From: Nocardia brasiliensis ATCC 700358
Lineage (GTDB): Bacteria; Actinomycetota; Actinomycetes; Mycobacteriales; Mycobacteriaceae
Length of the DNA stretch: 64,000 nt
Direction: 5' to 3'
Assembly: GCF_000250675.2 (NCBI RefSeq)
Contig: NC_018681.1
Location: forward strand, 4,278,001 to 4,342,000
Shown here: positions 42,223 through 50,273 of the stretch, piece after piece
Position numbering within the stretch: position 1 is the first letter of the stretch
Layout of the letters: each line of letters begins with the position of its first letter
Program-made: the position numbers and the translations under genes
Notes under the pieces: model-generated
Told to the model about the DNA's origin: nothing
What the model saw: only the letters and a program-made list of their open reading frames with translations
Databases searched by the model: none

Positions 42223-43410
42223 TCAGATCCTGCGATTGGCCGGCAGCACGAACCGCCGGAAGACGAGTTCACGAAGCACGTCGTCGCCTGCTTCGACGAT
42301 GGTCACGGCCCGGGTATCGCGCAGGTACTTGGCGATGGGCAGCTCGGTGGTATAGCCGAGGCCGCCGAACATCTCCGAGCCGACCGTGGCCACCTGCCAG
42401 CCGGTCTGTCCGCAGAACATCTTGGTGGTCAAGGCCGATCGCAGCGCGCCGCGCTGGAGGAATTCCGCGGCCGGGTCGGCGGTCGCCATGATGGCGTCGT
42501 ATTCGGTTGCCGCGGCCAGGCATTGGTTGCGCATGACGTCGATCTGCATTTCCATCTGCCCGAGTTTGCCTGCGAACACGGCGTTCTCGATGAGGGTGCG
42601 ACCGCCCAGTCGTTTGGTCATCGCGTAATCCAGGCAGAGATCGCGGATCCGCCTGGCCACGCCGAGCGCGATGGTCCCGATCAGGATCCGGCTCGAGTTC
42701 AAGCCGACCTCGATGATCTTGAGCCCCGGCCCGTTCAGCACATGGCCGCTCGGCACTACGCAGTCGGTGAACGACACCTGGTAGGTGCCCGCCGACCGGA
42801 GACCGATCATGTCCCAGCGTTTGACCACCTGCACACCCGGTGTATCCCGCGGCACGAGCACCGCGTGGTAGGTGGCGCCCTTCTTGTCCCCGGCGGACCT
42901 GGCGAACACGACGAGGTAGTCGGCGAAGCCGGAGTTGGTGGAGAACATCTTCTCGCCGTTGAGCACCACGTCGTCACCGCGCCTGGTGAGCGTGGTGGCG
43001 AGATTGATCAGCTCGCTGCCGGCCGCCTGCTCGCTGCCCAGCGCGGCCGAGTAGCCGCCCTCGCGGGTCATCGCCGTGAGGAATCGCTCTTTGAGCTCGG
43101 GTGACCCGTACAGCGAAACCATCGAGCTGCTGAGGATGGAGATCAGCAGGGTGAAGGCCGAACCCGCGTCGGCGTAGGCGAGTTCGGAGACGAGGTCGAT
43201 GCTGTCGGCGAGACCGAGTCCGGCGCCGCCGTATTCGGTGGGCAGCCACCAGTTCAGCAGTCCCATTTTGTGCAGGGGCTCGTACAGCGCCAGAGGCGGT
43301 TCCGCGCCCGAATCGAAGTCGGCGTCGTGGCCGAGCAACGTGGTCCGCGCGAACTCGCGGACGGCTTGCAACGCTTCCGCCGGTGCCGGCGGCCGGTCGT
43401 AGAGAGGCAC
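42223..43410 (-). CDS. Acyl-CoA dehydrogenase family flavoprotein
   Basis: A 395-residue ACAD-fold protein. The middle domain has GYSAALGSEQAAGSEL and GDDVVLNGEKMFSTNSGFADYLVVFAR; the C-terminal helical domain includes MFCGQTGWQVATVGSEMFGGLGYT and ends RDTRAVTIVEAGDDVLREL. FAD-binding residues look normal. The usual catalytic Glu may be replaced, as the segment near residue 375 reads IVEAGDDV; I cannot settle this. In a PKS cluster it may desaturate an acyl chain or supply an unusual starter. It lies between the DUF3291 and thioesterase genes. Confidence 0.88.
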   Translation of the reverse strand: MPLYDRPPAPAEALQAVREFARTTLLGHDADFDSGAEPPLALYEPLHKMGLLNWWLPTEYGGAGLGLADSIDLVSELAYADAGSAFTLLISILSSSMVSLYGSPELKERFLTAMTREGGYSAALGSEQAAGSELINLATTLTRRGDDVVLNGEKMFSTNSGFADYLVVFARSAGDKKGATYHAVLVPRDTPGVQVVKRWDMIGLRSAGTYQVSFTDCVVPSGHVLNGPGLKIIEVGLNSSRILIGTIALGVARRIRDLCLDYAMTKRLGGRTLIENAVFAGKLGQMEMQIDVMRNQCLAAATEYDAIMATADPAAEFLQRGALRSALTTKMFCGQTGWQVATVGSEMFGGLGYTTELPIAKYLRDTRAVTIVEAGDDVLRELVFRRFVLPANRRI

Positions 43411-43413
43411 TGA

Positions 43414-43857
43414 TCAGTCCTTTCCGGTGACGGGCGGCGGGAATGCGCGACGGAACGTAAAGGCCTCCTGCGTGGGGCCTTTCGCGTTCAGCAGGTCCAG
43501 CCTGGCCATGCTTTCGCCGACGTCGGGCAGGCTGCCGACGGGCAGCCACCACAGCACCGACGGAGCACCGCGCGGCGGCTTGAACCATTTCCGGCGGATG
43601 CGCAGGGAACCGGCGTGTTCGCCCCGATAGGTGAACTCCCGCAGCGTCGCCATGTCCTCCCACACCGAAATGTTCAGCATGTAGGGGTCTTCGGGGAGAT
43701 CGAACAGCGACTCGAGCCGGAAGACGAAACCCGGTGCGGCGCGGGCCATCGCGTCGATCTTCAAGGCGAGCTCGTGGAAATCGGCGAGCGTCTCGGACTT
43801 CAGCGAGTCGACGGCGTAGAGGATGTTCGCCTGCGCGAGATGGTATTCGCCGCTCAT
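43414..43857 (-). CDS. DUF3291-family protein
   Basis: A 147-residue protein. It starts YHLAQANILYAVDSLKSETLADF, has the segment PYMLNISVWEDMATLREFTYRGEH and then WWLPVGSLPDVGESMARLDLLNAKGP, all matching the DUF3291 pattern (a ferredoxin-like alpha/beta-barrel related to monooxygenases such as the ABM family). The function is not known; in a biosynthetic operon it may be a cofactor-free oxygenase or cyclase. It overlaps the PKS gene by 4 bases, so its translation is coupled to that of the synthase. Confidence 0.8.
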   Translation of the reverse strand: MSGEYHLAQANILYAVDSLKSETLADFHELALKIDAMARAAPGFVFRLESLFDLPEDPYMLNISVWEDMATLREFTYRGEHAGSLRIRRKWFKPPRGAPSVLWWLPVGSLPDVGESMARLDLLNAKGPTQEAFTFRRAFPPPVTGKD

Positions 43858-46800
43858 CGTGTCGAAGCCTCCTGTGCGGCGGGCAGGTGGCCCGTCTCGA
43901 TGAAATAGTCGATGGTCGCGGCCAGTGACGCGGCACTCGCGGGTGGACCGGATACGCCGACCGACGTGAGCGCCGCCCGGGTCGCGGTGGACTCGAACGA
44001 TGAGCGGCCGTGGTCGGGTTGCTCGAAGGCGATCTCCGAGAAGGCTTGCAGCACCGGATGAGCGGCGTTGTCTGGATCGCCGGCGATCATGTCCGCCCAC
44101 AGTCCCGCGGGGAGTTCGGCCAGCGGGTATCCGCGGGCGGCGAGCGTGGCGATGATCGATGCGAACGGCACCGGTTCCGGGCTGGACAGGTGGAAGGTCG
44201 CGCCGGCCGCCTTGCCGTCGCAGGACAGGGCGGCAATGGCTTTCGCCGCGTAGCCGACGGGGATGATGTCGCCGGTCAGCTCGGTCGCGGGCGCTACGCC
44301 CGCCTGGATGCACCCTTGGACGACGCGCCAGAGCAGATCGGTCGGCGGCAACCGGTAGATCGAGATGGGTAGCCCGCGTTCGCGGGCGCGGGCGGCCATT
44401 TCCTCCGCGATCCACCCGGCCTGCGCGTACTCGTCCGTCAGCGCGGCCGACGGGCCGGTCGGCGCGTCCTCGGCCGGTGCGGGCCCGGCGGTGTCCGGCG
44501 GCCCGAAGACGGCGAACGTGGACAGGTGATGCACCGGGACCGTCCGGTGGCGGGCGGCCAGGCGTAGGACGGCCGCCATCCCGTCCACCGACTCGGATTC
44601 GTCCACGACTGCGGCGCAATGGAATACGCCGTCCACGGTGCGGGCCAGCGCATCGAACTCCCTCTCCGTCAGGCCGAAATGGGGATCGGTGAGCCTGCCG
44701 GGCACCACGATCAGTCGGTCGGCTATCGCGTCGTCCCACAGCCGGTAGCCGCGCATCGTGTCCCGCAGCTGAGCCAGGCCCTGCGCCGCGTTCGGCGACT
44801 CGACGAGGCAGTGCACGGTCGACGACGTCCGGTCCAGCAGTTCACGGACCAGGAAGCTGCCGACGAATCCGGTTGCGCCCGTGACGAAGAGATGTGCGGC
44901 GGCGGCCAGGGCGACCGGGCCGGAGGTTGCGGCGGGCACGATATCGTCGGGCAACCCCACCTGGTCCGGCACCGGTTCTTCGACCGCGGTGGATTCGTCG
45001 TCACCGGTCAGGATCGTGGCGATCCGCGCGGCGAGGCCGGCCGGCGTCGGCGTCTGGAAGACGGCGTTCGCGGACAGGTGCCCGGTCAATCCGAGCTGAT
45101 GCACCAGGCGATTTCGCAGTTCGAGCGAGGCGAGCGAATCGAAACCGAGCGCCATCAGCGGCAGATCGGCGGCGACCTCGTCGGCCGAGGCCAGATTGGC
45201 GACCTCGGCGGCGTGCCGGGTGATCATCCGGACCAGTTCTTCTCTTCGCTGGACCGCGGGCAAACCGATCAGGTGGTCCCGCAGCTGCTCGCGTTCGCGT
45301 GCGGTGTCGTCCGCCCTGGGTGCGCTCGTGGCCTGGCGGGGCCGAGGCGCGGCCCGGACCATGTCGCGCAGCATTGCCGGAACAAGCTGTGCGTCACCAG
45401 CTCTGGTCAACTGGATGCGGCAGGGAATGGCGAGCGGCCGGTCCGCGGCGCGGGCCGCGTCGAAGAGCGCGCAGCCGTCCGCGGCGTCGAGCGGAAGCAG
45501 TCCCCACCGGCCCAGGCGGGCGTGGTCCACCTCGGACAGACCCTCGGTCATGCCCGCGTCGCTCGCCCACGGCCCCCACGCCAGCGAGATGCCCGGCAGG
45601 CCGTGCGCGCGGCGGTGCTGCACGAGCGCGTCCAGGAAGGCGTTGCCTGCCGCGTAATTGGCCTGCCCCGGCGTGCCGAGCACACCCGCCACCGAGGAGT
45701 AGGTCAGGAAGCCGGACAACTCGAGGCCCTCGGTGAGCAGATGCAAATTCACCGCGCCGTCCACCTTGGCGCGCATGACGCGCTCGATCTGGGCGTCGGT
45801 GAGCGTCTCGACGGTGCCGTCGTCGAGCACCCCGGCCGCGTGGATCACCGCGCCGAGCGGCCGATCGGCGGGCAGCGAGCGCAGCAGCTCGGCGGTGGCC
45901 GCGTAGTCGGCGATATCGCACGCCGCCACCCGGACCTCGGCGCCGAGTGCGGTCAGTTCGGCGACGAGTTCGGCTGCGCCGGGCGATGTTTCGCCGCGCC
46001 GGCTGACCAGGAGCAGGTGCCGGACGTGGTGCGCGGTCGCGAGGTGGCGCGCGAGGAGTCCGCCGAGTCCGCCGGTGCCGCCGGTGATCAGCACCGTGTG
46101 GTCGGGTTCCGCCAGCGGTGGCGCGGTGGCTTCGGTGCGCAGCGGGCCGATCCGCGGGGTACTCAGATGACCGTCGCGAATCGCGAGCTGCTCCTCGGCG
46201 GTGCGCAGCGCCGACGGCAACGCCCGCGCGGAGGCAGGTTCGTCATCGAGATCCACCAGGACGAATCGGCCGGGGTATTCGGCCTGTGCGGTGCGGATCA
46301 GTCCCCAGACCGCGGCGCTCGCCAGATCGGTGACGTCCTCGTCGGGTGTGATGGCGACCGCACGATGGGTGATCACCGCGAGCCGTGCCGCCGGGTCGCC
46401 GGTGGCCGCGAGCCACGCCCGGATATCGGACAGCACCTGCCGCACGCGGTCGAGCGCGGCACGGGCCACTCCGGCGGGGGTGGCGACCGGGGCGACGTCG
46501 AGCAACACCGGACCCGAGCTGTTCACGGCGGTGGCATCGGCGCAGCGACCGAATTCGATTCCGGCGTCGGCGAGTTGGCGGGCGAGGTCGTCGCCGAGCA
46601 CCCACAGCTCGTCGCCGGGTCCGGTATCGGCGGGTGCGGCCAGCGAGGTCCAGCGGACCGTGGACAGTGCCTGGGTCGCGCCCTGTAGCAGAGACCCGGC
46701 GGGCCGGAAGCTCAGCGTCGCGATCTGGCCGACGGCCTCGCCCGCGTCGTCGGCGAGATCGACGCGGAACTCGGTGTCGCCCAAAGGCGTGATGCGGGCC

Positions 46801-49800
46801 CGGACCGCTGCCGCACCGAGCGTATACAGGCCGACCCCCGTCCAGGTGAACGGCAGGACCGCCGCGTGCGTGAGCGCGTTCCGGTCGGCCAGGGCGGCGA
46901 GGCAGCCGTGCAGCACGGCGTCGGTCAAGGCAGGGTGCAGACCGTACTGCCCGGCGTCCATGGCTATTTCGTCCGGTAGTCGCGATTCGAGGTAGTACTC
47001 GGCACCGCTGCGCCACAACCGGTTCAGGCCGCGGAAGGCGGGCCCGTACGTCATACCCGCCTGTGCCGCGCGGTCGTAGACGGCGTCCACGTCCATCGGT
47101 GCGGCGCCGGTGGGTGGCCACTCGGCGAATCCGTCGGCCGGCGGCTCCCAGGTGGGGGACACCGTGCCGTGCGCGTGCCGGGTCCACGCGCCGAGGCCCC
47201 CGCGCCGGGAGTACAGGCTGACCCGTCGTCCGCCCGTGTCGTCCACCGCACCGACGGTGAGCTGGACCTGGACCGTGTCGTCGCCGGGCAGCACCAGCGG
47301 AGCCTCGAGCACCAGCTCGTCCACCCATTCGGCGCCCACCTGTTCGCCTGCCCGCAAAGCGAGTTCGACCATCGCGGTGCCCGGCAGGATCACCTCGCCG
47401 CCGACCGTGTGGTCCGCCAGCCAGGGCTGGCGCTCCAGCGACAGGCTCGCGGTGAACAGGTGCCCCTCGGTGTCGGCGAGTTGCACGCCCGCGCCGATCA
47501 GCGGGTGGGCCGGCCGTTCGAGCCCCGCCGCGGTGAGGTCGGCCGGTCCGGTGCGCGGCGCGTCGGTGAGCCAGTAGCGCTGGCGCTGGAAGGCATAGGT
47601 GGGCAGGGGGATTCGGCGCGGTCGAGTCGGTGCGAAATAGGCGTCCCAGTCGACGGGAACGCCGTACGCGTGCGCCTGGGCGAGGGCGGTGGTCATGCGA
47701 TCGAGACCGCCGTCGTCGCGGCGCAGGGTGGCGACCACGGCCGCCTCCGCCCGGGTCGCCTCGACGGTGCCTTCGATGCCGAAGGCGAGCACCGGATGCG
47801 GGCTGATCTCGATGAAGACGTGATGTCCTGCGGTCAGCAGCTGACGGGTGGCGGTCTCGAATTCGACCGGCCTGCGCAGATTCTGCCACCAGTAGGTCGC
47901 GTCGAGCGCGGTGTGCTCGATCGGCGCGCCGGTGACCGTGGAAATCATCGGCACCGATCCGGTGCGCGGCCGCACCCGGGCGAGCGCGTCGAGCAGCTCG
48001 GGTTCGAGCGGGTCCACGTGACTGCTGTGCGAGGCGTAGTCCGCGTTGATGGTCCGGGTGTGCACGCCGGCGGCCGCGCATTCGGCCTGTAGCTCCGCGA
48101 TCGCGTCCGGTTCGCCGCAGACCACCGTCGACTCGGGCCCGTTCGCCGCGGCGACCGACAGCCGAGTGCCGAACCGTGCCATACGTTCCCGTGCCGCGGC
48201 CGCGCCCAGGCCGAGCGAGAGCATCGCGCCGGTGCCCGACAGCGGCAGGACCGCTCGGCTGCGTCGCGTCACGATGAGCGCGCCGTCGTCCAGGGACAGC
48301 GCGCCCGCCACGCAGGCGGCGGCGATCTCGCCCTGGGAATGTCCCACCACCGCAGCGGGTTCGACGCCATAGGCCTGCCACACCCGTGCCAATGCGACCA
48401 TCACGGCCCAGAGCACTGGCTGCACGACATCGACCCGATCGAGACTCGGTGCGCCCGCGACATTGTCGAGGACATCGTGCAACGACCACGGGACGTATCG
48501 GGCCAGCGCGTCACCGCATTCGGCCAAGCTCTGTGCGAACACCGGCGACGACTTCACCAGCGCCGCTGCCATTTCCGGCCACTGACCGCCCTGCCCGGGG
48601 AATACGAACACCGGACGCGGGTCCGGCCAGGCGGTCCCGCGCACCACTTGCGGCGCGGACTCGTCGCGCGAGAGCGCCGTGAGTCCGGTGAGCAGTTCGT
48701 CTCGGTCGGCGCCGACCACCACGGCCCGATGGTCGAACCGAGAGCGGTTGAGCGCCAAGGAGAATCCGAGGTCCTCGGGACGTTCGGTCGCCGCTGCGGT
48801 CAGCAGGGCCGCGGCCTGCGCGGACAGGGCCGCGGCACTGCGCGCGGTGACCACCCACGGCGTCACCTCGGCCGGTGGGCCACTCGGCTCGGTGGCGGCC
48901 GTCGCCACCGGAGCTTCCTCGAGGATCACGTGTGCGTTCGTGCCGCTGATACCGAACGAGGACACCCCGCACCGCCGTACCCGTTCGCCGCGTGGCCACG
49001 GCACCGCTTCGGCGAGTGGCCGGACACCCGCCTCAGCCCAGTCCACATGCCGGGACGGCGTCGTGAAATGCACCAGCGCGGGCAAGGTTTCGTGGCGCAT
49101 CGCCAGCACCATCTTGATCACCCCGGCCACGCCGGCGGCCGCCTGCGGATGACCGATGTTCGACTTCACGCTGCCGACCCACAGCGGCCGCTGCGCCGGG
49201 CGGCCGGCACCGTAGGCGGCGATGAGAGCGCCGGCCTCGATCGGGTCACCGAGTGCGGTGCCCGTCCCGTGCGCCTCCACCGCGTCCACCTCGGCAGGGG
49301 AGAGGTCGCAGGCGTGCAGTGCGTCGCGGATGACCCGTTGCTGGGAGGGCCCGTTGGGCGCGGTCAGGCCGTTGCTCGCGCCGTCGGAGTTGATCGCCGA
49401 GCCGCGCAGCACCGCGAGTATCTCGTGCCCGTTCGCGCGGGCGTCGGACAGTCGCTCCAGGACGAGCATGCCGACGCCCTCGCCCCACCCGGCCCCGTCG
49501 GCGTTGTCGGAGAACGGCTTCGAGCGGCCGTCCGGCGCCAGCCCGCCCTGCCGGGACATCTCGGTGATCACCCGCGGGTGACACATCACCGTCGCGCCGC
49601 CCGCCAGCGCGAGCGAGCATTCGCCACGACGTAGCGAAGCGGCGGCCGCGTGCAGCGCGACCAGCGACGACGAGCACGCCGTGTCGATGGTGACCGCGGG
49701 GCCCTGCAAACCCAGCGTGTAGGCGATCCGGCCGGACGCGACGCTGCCGAGTTCGCCGGTGAGCAGATATCCTTCGGCGTCGTGCGGCGGTGCCTGCAGC

Positions 49801-50273
49801 GGCAGGCTGTAGTCCTGGTAGATCACGCCGGCGAAGACGCCGGTGCGACTGCCGACCAGGGCGGTCGGATCGATGGCGGCGTGTTCGAGGGATTCCCAAG
49901 CGCATTCGAGCAGCAGGCGCTGCTGCGGATTGATCGCGGCGGCCTCGCGCGGTGTGATCCCGAAGAACCCGGCGTCGAAAAGCGCCGCGTCCCGCAGGAA
50001 TCCGCCTGCGCGCACGTAGGTCGTGCCGGGGTGCTCCGGATCGGGGTGGTAGAGGGTGCCGGTGTCCCAGCCGCGGTCGGTGGGGAAGGGCGCGATCGCG
50101 TCACCGTCGGCGGCCAGCAGCTCCCAGAGTTCCTCGGGCGAGCGCACGCCGCCGGGAAAGCGGCACGCCATGCCGATGATCGCGATCGGTTCGCTGATCC
50201 GCGCTTTCAGCCGCTCGTTCTCCTTCAGCGACTCGCGCAGCGCCTCGACCAGTTCGTCGACGGATGTGTTCAC
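43854..50273 (-). CDS. Type I polyketide synthase, KS-AT-DH-KR-ACP with C-terminal thioester-reductase-like domain
   Basis: A 2139-residue module. Residues 1-30 form a coiled-coil docking helix (ELVEALRESLKENERLKAR). KS (32-455) has DTACSSS, EAHGTGT and SNIGHPQAAAG intact. AT (about 555-865) has GHSQGE and YASH, the methylmalonyl-CoA signature. DH (about 920-1195) has HTVGGEVILPG (HxxxGxxxxP). KR (about 1394-1575) has GGTGGLGG, GVLDDGTV (B-type) and an intact S-Y-N set. ACP (1685-1755) has GFDSLAS. The terminal domain (1796-2110) starts VTGATGFVGSFLV like NAD(P)H thioester reductases, but its Tyr-xxx-Lys reads Y-A-Q-A-G: Y1949 stays, the Lys is G1953. So chain release may not be simple reduction. 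It overlaps the loading protein gene by 4 bases. Confidence 0.93.
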   Translation of the reverse strand: MNTSVDELVEALRESLKENERLKARISEPIAIIGMACRFPGGVRSPEELWELLAADGDAIAPFPTDRGWDTGTLYHPDPEHPGTTYVRAGGFLRDAALFDAGFFGITPREAAAINPQQRLLLECAWESLEHAAIDPTALVGSRTGVFAGVIYQDYSLPLQAPPHDAEGYLLTGELGSVASGRIAYTLGLQGPAVTIDTACSSSLVALHAAAASLRRGECSLALAGGATVMCHPRVITEMSRQGGLAPDGRSKPFSDNADGAGWGEGVGMLVLERLSDARANGHEILAVLRGSAINSDGASNGLTAPNGPSQQRVIRDALHACDLSPAEVDAVEAHGTGTALGDPIEAGALIAAYGAGRPAQRPLWVGSVKSNIGHPQAAAGVAGVIKMVLAMRHETLPALVHFTTPSRHVDWAEAGVRPLAEAVPWPRGERVRRCGVSSFGISGTNAHVILEEAPVATAATEPSGPPAEVTPWVVTARSAAALSAQAAALLTAAATERPEDLGFSLALNRSRFDHRAVVVGADRDELLTGLTALSRDESAPQVVRGTAWPDPRPVFVFPGQGGQWPEMAAALVKSSPVFAQSLAECGDALARYVPWSLHDVLDNVAGAPSLDRVDVVQPVLWAVMVALARVWQAYGVEPAAVVGHSQGEIAAACVAGALSLDDGALIVTRRSRAVLPLSGTGAMLSLGLGAAAARERMARFGTRLSVAAANGPESTVVCGEPDAIAELQAECAAAGVHTRTINADYASHSSHVDPLEPELLDALARVRPRTGSVPMISTVTGAPIEHTALDATYWWQNLRRPVEFETATRQLLTAGHHVFIEISPHPVLAFGIEGTVEATRAEAAVVATLRRDDGGLDRMTTALAQAHAYGVPVDWDAYFAPTRPRRIPLPTYAFQRQRYWLTDAPRTGPADLTAAGLERPAHPLIGAGVQLADTEGHLFTASLSLERQPWLADHTVGGEVILPGTAMVELALRAGEQVGAEWVDELVLEAPLVLPGDDTVQVQLTVGAVDDTGGRRVSLYSRRGGLGAWTRHAHGTVSPTWEPPADGFAEWPPTGAAPMDVDAVYDRAAQAGMTYGPAFRGLNRLWRSGAEYYLESRLPDEIAMDAGQYGLHPALTDAVLHGCLAALADRNALTHAAVLPFTWTGVGLYTLGAAAVRARITPLGDTEFRVDLADDAGEAVGQIATLSFRPAGSLLQGATQALSTVRWTSLAAPADTGPGDELWVLGDDLARQLADAGIEFGRCADATAVNSSGPVLLDVAPVATPAGVARAALDRVRQVLSDIRAWLAATGDPAARLAVITHRAVAITPDEDVTDLASAAVWGLIRTAQAEYPGRFVLVDLDDEPASARALPSALRTAEEQLAIRDGHLSTPRIGPLRTEATAPPLAEPDHTVLITGGTGGLGGLLARHLATAHHVRHLLLVSRRGETSPGAAELVAELTALGAEVRVAACDIADYAATAELLRSLPADRPLGAVIHAAGVLDDGTVETLTDAQIERVMRAKVDGAVNLHLLTEGLELSGFLTYSSVAGVLGTPGQANYAAGNAFLDALVQHRRAHGLPGISLAWGPWASDAGMTEGLSEVDHARLGRWGLLPLDAADGCALFDAARAADRPLAIPCRIQLTRAGDAQLVPAMLRDMVRAAPRPRQATSAPRADDTAREREQLRDHLIGLPAVQRREELVRMITRHAAEVANLASADEVAADLPLMALGFDSLASLELRNRLVHQLGLTGHLSANAVFQTPTPAGLAARIATILTGDDESTAVEEPVPDQVGLPDDIVPAATSGPVALAAAAHLFVTGATGFVGSFLVRELLDRTSSTVHCLVESPNAAQGLAQLRDTMRGYRLWDDAIADRLIVVPGRLTDPHFGLTEREFDALARTVDGVFHCAAVVDESESVDGMAAVLRLAARHRTVPVHHLSTFAVFGPPDTAGPAPAEDAPTGPSAALTDEYAQAGWIAEEMAARARERGLPISIYRLPPTDLLWRVVQGCIQAGVAPATELTGDIIPVGYAAKAIAALSCDGKAAGATFHLSSPEPVPFASIIATLAARGYPLAELPAGLWADMIAGDPDNAAHPVLQAFSEIAFEQPDHGRSSFESTATRAALTSVGVSGPPASAASLAATIDYFIETGHLPAAQEASTR

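Noticed and set aside
46243..48489. 748-codon open frame within the PKS gene on the same strand
   Set aside because: It is out of frame with the DH/AT/KR coding frame and is rich in Arg/Gly repeats without family signatures.
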